Shown piece by piece: positions 25,087 through 33,651 of a stretch of 64,000 bases of DNA. Under the pieces are notes generated by a model. That model saw nothing but the letters and a program-made list of their open reading frames with translations, made no database searches and was not told where the DNA came from. The stretch is from an uncultured Oscillospiraceae bacterium. Its GTDB lineage: Bacteria > Bacillota > Clostridia > Oscillospirales > Oscillospiraceae. The stretch is from contig CALWXB010000005.1 in NCBI GenBank assembly GCA_944385405.1, positions 20,288 to 84,287 of the forward strand, read 5' to 3'. The position numbers were made by a program, and so were the translations under genes. Positions within the stretch are counted from its first letter, which is position 1. Each line of letters begins with the position of its first letter.

Positions 25087-26316
25087 ATGACAAGCGACGC
25101 CATAGGCAAACTACTGCTCATCGTCTTTTTCCTCCTTTGTTCCGCCTATTTCTCTGCCACGGAAACGGCCTTTTCCTCGCTCAGCCGCACCCGCGTCCAG
25201 ATGATGGCCGATCACGGAAGCCGCGGAGCCAAGCTGGCGCTGAAGCTCTCCGAGCGGTATGACGATCTGCTCTCCACCATTCTGGTGGGAAACAACATCG
25301 TCAACATCGCCATCGCGTCTATCGGTACGATCCTCTTTGTCCGCCGATTCGGCGAAGATCTGGGGTCTTCCCTTTCCACAGTGGTGGTCACAGTGGTGGT
25401 GCTCTTCTGCGGAGAAGTCACACCCAAGAGCATGGCAAAGGAGGCTCCGGAAAAGGTGGCCATTGCCTCCGCCCCGCTTCTGCGGCTTTTGATGACGATC
25501 CTCCTTCCGGTGACCTGGATCTTTGCCAAGTGGAAAGCGCTGCTGGCCCGGATCCTGGTGGTGCAGGATGACCGCAAGCTGACCCAGGAGGAGCTTTTGA
25601 TCCTGGTGGATGAAGTGGAGCGGGACGGCGGCATCGACAGTCAGGAACGGGAGCTGGTACGCAACGCCATCGAATTCAATGACCTCACCGCCGAGGACGT
25701 CCTCACTCCCCGGGTCTCCGTGGTAGGCGTTCCCGTTGAGGCAGACCGGGCAGAGGCGGCGGAAGTATTTGCCAGCAGCGGTTACACACGCCTGCCCGTC
25801 TACAAGGGCACGATCGACTGCATCGTCGGCGTCTTACATCTGAAAGATCTCTATGCGCCGGAAAACAAGGGGCTTTCCGTCAGCAGCCTGGTCAAGCCTG
25901 TGCTGAGCGTGGCCCCTGTCTCTCCCATCGGAACACTGCTGCGCCAGCTCCAGCGCACCAAAAATCACATGGCCGTGGTGGCTGATGAGCACGGCGGCAC
26001 ACTGGGCATCGTCACCATGGAGGACATCCTGGAAGAGCTGGTGGGCGAGATCTGGGATGAACATGACGAGGTGCTGGAACCCATCCGGGCGCTGGGGGAA
26101 AACCGCTATCAGCTGGCGGGTGATCTGGCCCCCCAGAAGGCCTTCAGCCTCTTTGGCATCCGGGAGGAGACAGACGCCCCTACCCTGAGCAGCTGGATGA
26201 TGGACGGACTGGAACGCATCCCCGCAAAGGGCGATCAGTTCTCTTGTCAGGATGTGACTTTCACAGTGGAGGAAACAGAACTGAACCGGGTCACCCGTAT
26301 TTTGGCGGAAAAATAA
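25087..26316 (+). CDS. CNNM/CorC-family ion exporter with CBS pair (Mg2+ export type)
   Basis: 409 aa. N-terminal DUF21/CNNM membrane domain (~1-185, three to four helices, with FCGEVTPKSMAKEAPEK), two CBS domains (~205-325; LTPRVSVVGVPV, MAVVADEHGGTLGIVTMEDILEELVG) and a C-terminal CorC/HlyC domain. Relatives such as MpfA and CorC protect against high Mg2+ or Co2+. ATG 25087 is chosen; the longer frame lacks a signal. The gene is divergent from OLE-oapA, which itself codes for a CNNM-like protein, so a shared role in Mg2+ balance is plausible. Confidence 0.9.
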   Translation: MTSDAIGKLLLIVFFLLCSAYFSATETAFSSLSRTRVQMMADHGSRGAKLALKLSERYDDLLSTILVGNNIVNIAIASIGTILFVRRFGEDLGSSLSTVVVTVVVLFCGEVTPKSMAKEAPEKVAIASAPLLRLLMTILLPVTWIFAKWKALLARILVVQDDRKLTQEELLILVDEVERDGGIDSQERELVRNAIEFNDLTAEDVLTPRVSVVGVPVEADRAEAAEVFASSGYTRLPVYKGTIDCIVGVLHLKDLYAPENKGLSVSSLVKPVLSVAPVSPIGTLLRQLQRTKNHMAVVADEHGGTLGIVTMEDILEELVGEIWDEHDEVLEPIRALGENRYQLAGDLAPQKAFSLFGIREETDAPTLSSWMMDGLERIPAKGDQFSCQDVTFTVEETELNRVTRILAEK

Positions 26317-26357
26317 AAAACGGACCGCCTGCGTATTCCGCAGGCGGTCCGTTCCTT
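26314..26357 (-). terminator. Terminator between the CNNM gene and coaX
   Basis: Perfect 13-bp stem CGGACCGCCTGCG/CGCAGGCGGTCCG with a 5-nt loop. Six Ts follow on the minus strand (after coaX); the plus side has only CGTTCCTTCTT, so it works mainly for coaX. Confidence 0.9.
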
Positions 26358-26362
26358 CTTGT

Positions 26363-27133
26363 TCAGCGATTCTTCTGGTAGATGGTCCACAGGCCGTCCA
26401 TCAAGAGATACTTGTCGTAGATAATGGGATTGCGGCAATAGCGGACGATCACCGGCGCATTTCCGCCGGTGGCCACCACACTCACCGTCTTGCCGGGGAA
26501 CTCTGCCCGGATGCGGTCGATGACGCCGTCCAGCATCCCGGCAGTGCCGTAGACGATACCGGCACGCATGCACTCCTCGGTGTTCTTCCCAATGAGCACC
26601 TTGGGATGCTGGAGGGAAATGGCGGGCAGCTGGGCGGCCCGGCGGCTCAGTGCCTCCAAGGACACGTTCACGCCCGGCAGCAACAGTCCGCCCTCGTAGT
26701 TGCGTCCCTCGGAGATCACACCGATGGTGGTGGCAGTGCCCATGTCGATGGTGACGATGGGGGGCTGAAACTTCTCCAGTGCCGCCACGGCGTCGGCCAC
26801 GATATCCGCTCCCACCTGAGTCTGCACGGAAAGGCGGATGTTGAGCCCCGTCCGGACACCGGGTCCCACCACCATGGGGGGCTTACCCAAAAGACGGGTC
26901 AGCGCCTTTTCCATCATAAAGTTCAGCGGCGGGACCACGCTGCACAAAATGGCGCCGGTCACATCGGTGTAGCTGAAATGATACAGCGCGAACAGGTTCA
27001 TCAGATCGATGCTGATCTGGTCCGCGGTCTTCCGGCTGTCGGTATCCAGCGAAGCCAGGAACCGCAGGTTCTTCTCCCGGTCAAAAAGCCCCACCGAGGT
27101 ATTGGAATTGCCTACGTCTATGGCAAGCAGCAT
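26363..27133 (-). CDS. coaX: Type III pantothenate kinase
   Basis: 256 aa, ASKHA fold. The phosphate-binding motif DVGNSNTSVGLF opens the protein, TRLLGKPPMVVGPGVRTG and TIDMGTATTIG follow, and GGLLLPGV is in place. Catalyses the first step of coenzyme A synthesis from pantothenate and needs a monovalent cation. AAGGAAGGAG precedes the ATG. It stands alone; the coaBC gene often found near priA is missing from its usual place in this window. Confidence 0.96.
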   Translation of the reverse strand: MLLAIDVGNSNTSVGLFDREKNLRFLASLDTDSRKTADQISIDLMNLFALYHFSYTDVTGAILCSVVPPLNFMMEKALTRLLGKPPMVVGPGVRTGLNIRLSVQTQVGADIVADAVAALEKFQPPIVTIDMGTATTIGVISEGRNYEGGLLLPGVNVSLEALSRRAAQLPAISLQHPKVLIGKNTEECMRAGIVYGTAGMLDGVIDRIRAEFPGKTVSVVATGGNAPVIVRYCRNPIIYDKYLLMDGLWTIYQKNR

Positions 27134-27259
27134 GGCACATCGCTCCTTCCTTCTTGTCTGCTTTGAGTCTCTCCTATCCTAGCACGACTTTCCCTCCCTT
27201 GCAAGTCCTGCCGGGGGCTGATATACTGTCAGAAAGATCCGAACAAGGAGCGTTCTGCC

Positions 27260-27754
27260 ATGACCGGACTGAAAACCGTTTCCTCTCCCCTGGGACCGCT
27301 GCTGCTGGCCTCCGACGGGGAAGCTCTCACCGGCCTCTGGCTGAAGGGCCAGAGGTATTTTGCCGTCGGGGTGCCGACGGATGCTGCACAGCGACCGGAA
27401 CTTCCGGCATTCCTCCAAGCGGAGGCCTGGCTCGCCGCCTACTTTTCCAAAGCCCCGCTGCCGCCCATGCCCCCATTGGCTCCCAGGGGCACTGCCTTCC
27501 AGTGCGCCGTATGGCAGCAGCTCACTCACATCCCCTATGGCACCACCACCACCTACGGAGCACTGGCCCATGCATTGGGCGTATCCTCTCCCCGGGCCGT
27601 GGGCAGTGCCGTGGGCCGCAATCCCATCTCCATTCTGATCCCCTGCCACCGGGTCCTGGGATCGGACGGCAGTCTCACCGGCTACGCCGGCGGGCTGGAG
27701 CGGAAGCGCTTCCTGCTGGAGCTGGAGGGAGCAGCCGCTGCCCTCCGCACATGA
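27260..27754 (+). CDS. ogt: Methylated-DNA-protein-cysteine methyltransferase
   Basis: 164 aa. Takes the alkyl group from O6-methylguanine in DNA onto its own cysteine in IPCHRVLGSDGSLTGYAGGLERKRFLL; the helix-turn-helix part GTTTTYGALAHALG precedes it. The protein has the Ogt/MGMT length without an AdaA domain. AAGGAG lies 9 nt before the ATG. It is a one-gene unit, convergent with spoIVA. Confidence 0.95.
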   Translation: MTGLKTVSSPLGPLLLASDGEALTGLWLKGQRYFAVGVPTDAAQRPELPAFLQAEAWLAAYFSKAPLPPMPPLAPRGTAFQCAVWQQLTHIPYGTTTTYGALAHALGVSSPRAVGSAVGRNPISILIPCHRVLGSDGSLTGYAGGLERKRFLLELEGAAAALRT

Positions 27755-27787
27755 AAAAGGCGCCGGATGTTCCGGCGCCCTTTTTTT
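27752..27787. terminator. Bidirectional terminator between ogt and spoIVA
   Basis: Stem GGCGCCGG/CCGGCGCC extended by A/T pairs; seven Ts on the plus side and five on the minus side. It overlaps both stop codons closely. Confidence 0.9.
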
Positions 27788-29261
27788 ACAGGATGATGCA
27801 GATCAGCCCGCCGCTGCCCTCGTTGATGATGCGGGTCAGCGTCTCCTGGAGCTTCTTTCGGGCATCCTCCGGCATCCGCTTGAGCTTTGCCTGAAGGTCC
27901 TCGCTGACCAGCTCATGGAAGCTGCGGCCGAAGATGTTGGACTGCCAGATCTTGCTGGTGTCACCTTCGAATTCCTGGAGCAGGTAATTCACCATGTCCT
28001 CAGACTGCTTTTCGTTGCCCACGATGGGGCTCACCGCCGTCTCGATGTCCGCCCGGATCATATGGATGCTGGGAGCGCTGGCCTTCAGCCGCACCCCATA
28101 GCGGCCGCCCTGCTTCATGATCTCCGGCTCCTCCAGCTTCAGCTCGTCGATGCCGGGCACCACGATGCCGTACCCCTTTTCCCGCACATCCTGCAGTGCC
28201 CCGGCCACCTTGTCATATTCCGCCTTTACTGTGGCCAGCCGGGTCAGCAGGCTCATAAGGTCCCCGTCATCCGACACGGAGAATCCGGACTGCTGGGAGA
28301 GCGTGTGATAGAACAGCTCCCGGGGCAGCTGCAGCGCGGCGGCGGCCACACCGGTGCCCAGATCGATGGCAGTGATCTTCGCCTCGCTGATATTTTCACA
28401 GCTTCCCAGCGCGGCGATGACGCCCTCCACCTCCCGGATGTGACGGAGCTGGGCCGTCCCCTGGCGCACCGCTTCGTAAAGCCCCGCTTTGATGGGATGA
28501 TCCGCTGGCAGCGCGTCCACCCAGGGCGGCAGGAAGAGATCCAGCTCCTGCATGGGAAACTCGTAGAGCACCGCCTTGAGGATATCGCTCACTGCATCCT
28601 CATCCAGCTCCAGGCAGTTCACCGCGATACAGTTCACCTCGTACCGGGAGGCGATGTCCCGGACGATGGCCGCAGCCCGATCCCCCTTGGGATCTGCGGA
28701 GTTCAGCAGCACGATGAAGGGCTTTCCCAACTCCTGCAGCTCCCGGATCACCCGCTCCTCCGCCTCCAGATAGTCCTCTCTGGGGATCTCGGAGATGGAA
28801 CCATCTGTGGTCACCACCACGCCGATGGTGGAATGCTCCGCGATGACCTTGCGGGTACCGATCTCTGCCGCCTCCGTCATGGGGATCTCGTGGTCGTACC
28901 AGGGGGTAGTGACCATGCGTGGCGCGTCGTCCTCATACTGGCCGATGGCCCCCCGGACCATGTATCCCACACAGTCGATGAGCCGCACGGAAAAGGCGGC
29001 GCCGCCCTCCAGCTGGATCTGCGCTGCTTCCTCGGGAACAAATTTGGGCTCCGCCGTCATAATGGTCCGCCCGGAGCCGCTCTGAGGCAGCTCATCCCGG
29101 GCCCGCTCCTTGCGGTAGACATTTTCAATGTTGGGGATCACCTGCGTCTCCATGAACCGCTTGATGAAGGTGGATTTCCCGGTACGCACCGGCCCCACCA
29201 CCCCAATGTAGATATCTCCCGCGGTGCGGGTGGCAATATTCTGGTAGATCGTGGTATTCAT
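27786..29261 (-). CDS. spoIVA: Stage IV sporulation protein A (spore coat basement ATPase)
   Basis: 491 aa, the size of the Bacillus protein. SpoIVA polymerises with ATP on the forespore surface as the platform for coat and cortex assembly. The Walker A GPVRTGKST, the switch-like TTDGSI and the conserved C-terminus ending GLICIIL are visible. ATG 29261 matches the family start (MNTTIYQNIATRT). A sigma-E-type promoter lies at 29299-29327. Its partners SpoVM and SipL are encoded 3-6 kb away in this window. Confidence 0.97.
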   Translation of the reverse strand: MNTTIYQNIATRTAGDIYIGVVGPVRTGKSTFIKRFMETQVIPNIENVYRKERARDELPQSGSGRTIMTAEPKFVPEEAAQIQLEGGAAFSVRLIDCVGYMVRGAIGQYEDDAPRMVTTPWYDHEIPMTEAAEIGTRKVIAEHSTIGVVVTTDGSISEIPREDYLEAEERVIRELQELGKPFIVLLNSADPKGDRAAAIVRDIASRYEVNCIAVNCLELDEDAVSDILKAVLYEFPMQELDLFLPPWVDALPADHPIKAGLYEAVRQGTAQLRHIREVEGVIAALGSCENISEAKITAIDLGTGVAAAALQLPRELFYHTLSQQSGFSVSDDGDLMSLLTRLATVKAEYDKVAGALQDVREKGYGIVVPGIDELKLEEPEIMKQGGRYGVRLKASAPSIHMIRADIETAVSPIVGNEKQSEDMVNYLLQEFEGDTSKIWQSNIFGRSFHELVSEDLQAKLKRMPEDARKKLQETLTRIINEGSGGLICIIL

Positions 29262-29298
29262 AGCATCCCGTCCTTTTTCCGCTCCATAGTCATGTTCC

Positions 29299-29327
29299 AC
29301 TGTATGTCTGCCTCTGTAAAAGTATGA
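29299..29327 (-). promoter_or_regulatory. Candidate sigma-E promoter of spoIVA
   Basis: TCATACT, 14-nt spacer, CATACAGT on the minus strand, 38 nt upstream of the ATG. Six of seven -35 and seven of eight -10 positions fit the sigma-E consensus. Confidence 0.65.
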
Positions 29328-29399
29328 CGGCCCGTCTTTATTTGTCTATTTTTAACAATATCAGCAGATGTGAAAACGTTTTTTTAGTTGAAATTTGCA

Positions 29400-29428
29400 T
29401 TTACAGAAAAAATTTAGCATGGTAAACT
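29400..29428 (+). promoter_or_regulatory. Promoter of the amino-acid ABC transporter operon
   Basis: TTTACA, 17-nt spacer, TAAACT on the plus strand, about 50 nt before the binding-protein gene. Confidence 0.6.
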
Positions 29429-29479
29429 ACTAATGAATTAAATGTGCGGGCAGAACCCGCCGGTTTGGAGGATACATAC

Positions 29480-30358
29480 ATGAAACGGATGAAAACCATT
29501 TTTGCTCTGCTTCTGGCCCTGACCATGACGGCTTCCCTGGCCGCCTGCGGCGGCAGCGATCCCGCGGAGGAGGAAACACCTGCCGACAACACCAACGTGG
29601 AAGAACCTGCCGATAACACCGAGACCTCCGAGAGTGATCTCGCCTATGTCCAGGACAAGGGCACCCTGGTGGTCGGCATTACCTACTTTGCCCCCATGGA
29701 CTACAAGGCCGAGGGCAGCGACGAGTGGATCGGCTTTGACGCCGACATGGCCAAGGCCTTCGCCGAAAGCTTGGGCGTCAGCGTTGAATTCCAGGAGATC
29801 ACCTGGGACTACAAGGTGGAGGAGCTGAACTCCAAGGCCATCGACTGCGTGTGGAACGGCATGACTTTGGGCGAGGACGTTCTGGCCGCCATGGGCACCT
29901 CCGTCCCCTACTGCACCAACTATCAGACGCTGATCTATCTGGCAGACAGAGCCGCTGACTTTGAGGGCCTGACCTCCCTGGAGGGCCTGAACATCGCCGT
30001 GGAGTCCGGCTCCGCCGGCGAGGACGCCGCGGTAGCCCTGGGCGCCACTACCGTGCCTGTCCAGGCCCAGGCCAACGCGCTGATGGAGGTCTCCGCCGGC
30101 ACCTCCGACGCCGCCGTCATCGACGTGCTGATGGCCGCCGAGATGACCGGCGAGGGCACCAGCTACGCCGACCTTGCTTACAGCCTCAACCTCAACGACA
30201 CCCAGGGCCTACCCTCTGAGGAGTATGGCGTGGGCTTCCGTCAGGGCTCCGATCTGGTGGACGCCTTCAACACCTTCTGGGCGGAAAAGGTAGCCGACGG
30301 CACCGTGCTGGAGACTGCTACCACCTACGGCCTGCAGGACGCCGTGATCCTGGAGTGA
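29480..30358 (+). CDS. Amino-acid ABC transporter substrate-binding lipoprotein
   Basis: 292 aa. Signal peptide with lipobox LAAC (C at ~24), an acidic linker rich in D, E, N and T (to ~55), then the periplasmic-type binding fold of the polar amino-acid family (LVVGITYFAPMDYK, DADMAKAFAESLGV, YQTLIYLADRA). Probably binds a polar amino acid; the exact ligand cannot be told. GGAGG precedes the ATG. It heads a binding protein-permease-ATPase operon and is likely made in excess because an attenuator follows it. Confidence 0.93.
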   Translation: MKRMKTIFALLLALTMTASLAACGGSDPAEEETPADNTNVEEPADNTETSESDLAYVQDKGTLVVGITYFAPMDYKAEGSDEWIGFDADMAKAFAESLGVSVEFQEITWDYKVEELNSKAIDCVWNGMTLGEDVLAAMGTSVPYCTNYQTLIYLADRAADFEGLTSLEGLNIAVESGSAGEDAAVALGATTVPVQAQANALMEVSAGTSDAAVIDVLMAAEMTGEGTSYADLAYSLNLNDTQGLPSEEYGVGFRQGSDLVDAFNTFWAEKVADGTVLETATTYGLQDAVILE

Positions 30359-30378
30359 TCCCTTCCCTGTAATTCCCC

Positions 30379-30407
30379 AAGGCAGAGCGCACGCGCGCTC
30401 TGCCTTT
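30379..30407 (+). terminator. Attenuator-like hairpin between binding protein and permease genes
   Basis: Stem AAGGCAGAGCGC with its complement around a 4-nt loop, then only three Ts. Such hairpins usually lower expression of the downstream transporter genes relative to the binding protein. Confidence 0.7.
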
Positions 30408-30451
30408 CGGCGGCTTTTGCCCCACCATCATCACCCGGAGAGGACGATACC

Positions 30452-31204
30452 ATGATCGAGTTTTTCACCTCCAGTACGTTTCAAACGGTGCTCTCAGCGC
30501 TCAACAGCGGCTTTCTCAAGACGCTGCAGCTGTTTTTCATCACCCTCATCGGCGCGCTTCCCCTGGGCCTCATCATCAGCTTCGGCTCCATGAACCGCTG
30601 GGCGCCTCTCGGATTCCTCCGCAACCCCGGCAGGCCCCCCCTGCTCAACCGGCTGCTGGGGCTCCGGCCCATCAGTCTGGTGTGCCGGCTGCTGGTGTGG
30701 ATCATCCGGGGCACCCCCCTGGTGCTGCAGATCATCGCGCTGTTCTACATCCCCGGCACGAAAAAATGGTTCTACTGGCCCAGCGGGGAATCCGGCCGGA
30801 TGATCGCCGTGTGCGTGGCCTTCATCATCAACTACGCCTGCTACTTCTCTGAGATCTACCGGGGCGGCATCCAGGGCGTGCCCCGGGGCCAGCAGGAAGC
30901 GGGCCAGGTGCTGGGCATGACCAAGGGCCAGATCTTCCGGCACATCACCCTCCTGCAGATGATCAAGCGCATCGTGCCCCCCATGTCCAACGAAGTCATC
31001 ACCTTGGTGAAGGACACCTCTCTGGCCCGAGTCATCGCGCTGCAGGAGGTCATCTGGATGGGCGAATCCTTCATGAAGGGCAACTCCGGCATCGCGGGCC
31101 TGGTCTGGCCCCTGTTCTTCACCGCAGTATACTACCTGATCTTCAGCGGCATCGTCACCGTGCTCTTAGGCAAGCTGGAAAAGAAGCTGGCCTTCTTTCA
31201 GTGA
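30452..31204 (+). CDS. Amino-acid ABC transporter permease
   Basis: 250 aa, HisM/GlnP type with about five membrane segments. The EAA loop that docks the ATPase is at ~145-170 (GQQEAGQVLGMTKGQIFRHI). An insertion of ~20 aa rich in R and P at ~45-70 enlarges the first loop relative to short relatives. AGAGGACG precedes the ATG. It pairs with the ATPase 12 nt downstream. Confidence 0.93.
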   Translation: MIEFFTSSTFQTVLSALNSGFLKTLQLFFITLIGALPLGLIISFGSMNRWAPLGFLRNPGRPPLLNRLLGLRPISLVCRLLVWIIRGTPLVLQIIALFYIPGTKKWFYWPSGESGRMIAVCVAFIINYACYFSEIYRGGIQGVPRGQQEAGQVLGMTKGQIFRHITLLQMIKRIVPPMSNEVITLVKDTSLARVIALQEVIWMGESFMKGNSGIAGLVWPLFFTAVYYLIFSGIVTVLLGKLEKKLAFFQ

Positions 31205-31216
31205 GGAGGACTCCAT

Positions 31217-32002
31217 ATGGCAGTTTTGGAAGTACATCACATTGAAAAGCATTTCGGATCCACCCGGGTGCTGGAGGATATCAGCTTCAATCTGGAGCAG
31301 GGGCAGGCCCTGGCCATCATCGGCTCTTCCGGCTCCGGCAAGACCACACTGCTGCGGTGCCTGAACTTTCTGGAAAAGCCCAATCAGGGCACCATCGCCG
31401 TCAACGGCTCCGTGATCTTCGACGCCGCCGATCCCGCCACCCAGCGGGAGAGCGAGGTGCGCAAGAAGCGGCTCCACTTCGGCATGGTATTCCAGTCCTT
31501 CAATCTCTTCCCCCAGTACACCGCGCTGAAAAACGTCACGCTGGCCAAGGAACTGCTGAGCCAGGAGCGGCCCGACTTCAAGGAGAAGAAAAAGGCCATT
31601 CTGGAGGAGATCCAGGCAGAAGGTCTGGAGCTGCTGGCCAAAATGGGCCTTTCCGACCGGGCGAACCACTATCCCAGCCAGCTCTCCGGCGGACAGCAGC
31701 AGCGGGTAGCCATCGCCCGGGCCCTTGCCCTCCATCCGGACATCCTCTGTTTTGACGAACCCACCTCCGCTCTGGACCCGGAGCTCACCGGTGAGGTGCT
31801 GAAAGTGATTCGGTCCTTGGCAGAACAGAAAACCACCATGATCATCGTCACCCACGAAATGGCGTTCGCCCGGGATGTGGCAGACCATGTGATCTTCATG
31901 GACGGCGGCGTCATCGTGGAACAGGGCGACGCCCACCAGGTCATTGAGCACCCCCGGGAGGAGCGGACCCGTCAGTTTCTGTCCCGGTACGCGGAAAATT
32001 GA
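31217..32002 (+). CDS. Amino-acid ABC transporter ATP-binding protein
   Basis: 261 aa. Walker A GSSGSGKTT, Q-loop VFQSFNLFP, signature LSGGQQQRVAIARAL, Walker B ILCFDEPTSALD and H-loop VTHEMAFA; GlnQ/HisP type. An insertion of about 15 aa (SQERPDFKEKKKAILEE) follows the Q-loop. GTGAGGAGG lies before the ATG. Last gene of the transporter operon. Confidence 0.95.
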   Translation: MAVLEVHHIEKHFGSTRVLEDISFNLEQGQALAIIGSSGSGKTTLLRCLNFLEKPNQGTIAVNGSVIFDAADPATQRESEVRKKRLHFGMVFQSFNLFPQYTALKNVTLAKELLSQERPDFKEKKKAILEEIQAEGLELLAKMGLSDRANHYPSQLSGGQQQRVAIARALALHPDILCFDEPTSALDPELTGEVLKVIRSLAEQKTTMIIVTHEMAFARDVADHVIFMDGGVIVEQGDAHQVIEHPREERTRQFLSRYAEN

Positions 32003-32039
32003 AAAACAGCGGACGGATTTCTTCCGTCCGCTGTTTTTT
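32002..32039. terminator. Bidirectional terminator between the ABC operon and sipL
   Basis: Stem ACAGCGGACGGA/TCCGTCCGCTGT, loop TTTCT, six Ts on the plus side and a shorter T run on the minus side. Confidence 0.9.
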
Positions 32040-33576
32040 ATGCCCGCTTTCTGGGGATCAGCAGCAGCTGCTCCGGAGGGATCTCCCCGGCTTCTCCCAG
32101 CTCATTGGCGGTGAGGATGTCTGCAATGGTGGTGTTGTGGGCCTTGGCCAGATCCCAAATACTCTCCTGCCGTCCCAGGCACCGCAGCACCAGAGAGGGC
32201 TTTCCCGTGAGATCCTTTGGAGAGTCCGGGTCCAGCCTGGCTGTGGAAACACACACCCGCTTTTCCGTGGCCGCCGCCTCGATGAAGAAGTCCACCGGGA
32301 ACCGGACCTCGATGCCCCGGTCCCCCAGACTGCACTGCACCTCCTCCGGACACAGCGCCCTGGCCGCCACTCCGCACCCCTCCGGAAGCTCCACCTGACA
32401 CGCAACATCCATGCTGCGCTCCGCCATCAGCGGTACGCCTCCCTCGTCCAGATACAGCGCCCGGACGGCGGCATCTGTCCGAAGCTTGACACCCCCGCCT
32501 TCCCGGCTCACCTGCACGCTGCCGCAGCGGACCTCCACTGTCAAAACAGAATCCGCCACCATGCCGATCTCCAGGATCTCCCGCACCGTCTGCCGCCGGG
32601 TCATGGTCTCCCGCAATGTGGTAAGGCTCAGCGGCGCAGCGTCATAGGTCATCTCGTAGGCAGTGGAGTAGAGGTCGCTGAGCAGCGTCAGCTCCTGCTG
32701 CTCCCGCAGCAGCGCGGCGGCATGGAAATACAGCGTCACCGCCATCTGCCGCCCCTCCGGGTCGTCTCCGTCGATCTGGATATCGGTGCCGGTGAGCTGA
32801 AGGCGGATATCCGCCTCGGCCTGCTCCGCAGCGCCTTCCACCTCCATGATCTGAGAAAAGGGAAGCTGGGCGCTGGATGCGCCGCATTGGCCCTGGGCAG
32901 TCCGGTAAAGCAAACTCACCGTGAACATACCCTTGAAGATCAGCTTGCTGCCTACGATCTTGCTCTCTGTCACCGTGCCCCAGGCCCGGCTGGTCAGGAT
33001 CTCCACGGCCCCCTCCCGGCCCGGCGAGAGCATCATCTCCTCCGAAAATGTGTAGTCCTTTTCCGCGATGTGGGTCAGCAGCACCGCCCTCTGCTTCTCC
33101 TGCCGCTTCTCCACACCCAGAGACGGCTCTGCCGCCGTATCGGAGCAAACCTGCAGCGGAGTGCGCCGGTAGCCTGTCAGCACCGTCACCAGCTTGCAGT
33201 GGGTGAACACCTTTCGGGGATTCAGCATCCGTGTCTCCAAAAATTCTGCTTCCGTGCGGGCAAAGAGGTATTGGCACTCCGGCAGCGCACGGCTGTCGCT
33301 TTCGGCGGTAAACGGGATGGAGAACTCCAGCATCCGGATGCCGGTCTCTCCGTCCGGGGTATACAGCACGTTCACCCGCACCGTGCCGGAGACCTCCGCT
33401 CTGCCGTCCCGCAGCTCCCGGCTGTGCAGGAAAATGCTGCCGTCCGTGCGAATGATCCGCGCGATGTCGGGGCAGTAGTCCGGCACGATCGTCTCCGCGG
33501 TCTCCTCCTGGGTCAATGTCAGTTCTCCCCCCGCCTCATAGGCGCCCAGGCTTGTGGTTTTCATTTCCAGTTCCAT
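32038..33576 (-). CDS. sipL: SipL-like spore coat morphogenesis protein (DUF3794 + LysM)
   Basis: 512 aa. DUF3794-type beta repeats fill the first 450 residues (PDYCPDIARIIRTDG near the start is typical), and a LysM domain ends the protein (~462-508, ESIWDLAKAHNTTIADILTANEL...LLLIP). In Clostridioides difficile this architecture is SipL, the functional counterpart of SpoVID, whose LysM domain binds SpoIVA. spoIVA is 2.7 kb away and spoVM lies immediately upstream, which supports the name. A sigma-E-like promoter is at 33612-33640. Confidence 0.9.
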   Translation of the reverse strand: MELEMKTTSLGAYEAGGELTLTQEETAETIVPDYCPDIARIIRTDGSIFLHSRELRDGRAEVSGTVRVNVLYTPDGETGIRMLEFSIPFTAESDSRALPECQYLFARTEAEFLETRMLNPRKVFTHCKLVTVLTGYRRTPLQVCSDTAAEPSLGVEKRQEKQRAVLLTHIAEKDYTFSEEMMLSPGREGAVEILTSRAWGTVTESKIVGSKLIFKGMFTVSLLYRTAQGQCGASSAQLPFSQIMEVEGAAEQAEADIRLQLTGTDIQIDGDDPEGRQMAVTLYFHAAALLREQQELTLLSDLYSTAYEMTYDAAPLSLTTLRETMTRRQTVREILEIGMVADSVLTVEVRCGSVQVSREGGGVKLRTDAAVRALYLDEGGVPLMAERSMDVACQVELPEGCGVAARALCPEEVQCSLGDRGIEVRFPVDFFIEAAATEKRVCVSTARLDPDSPKDLTGKPSLVLRCLGRQESIWDLAKAHNTTIADILTANELGEAGEIPPEQLLLIPRKRA

Positions 33577-33611
33577 GCAAAGGCCCTTCCTTTCCGGCTG
33601 TCCTTGCTCCC

Positions 33612-33640
33612 ACTCTATGCCGGAACGGCGCCGCTTATGT
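33612..33640 (-). promoter_or_regulatory. Candidate sigma-E promoter of sipL
   Basis: ACATAAG, 14-nt spacer, CATAGAGT on the minus strand, 36 nt upstream of sipL. The -35 is a weak match, but the spacing and -10 equal those before spoIIM. Confidence 0.45.
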
Positions 33641-33651
33641 ATAGATCGCTT

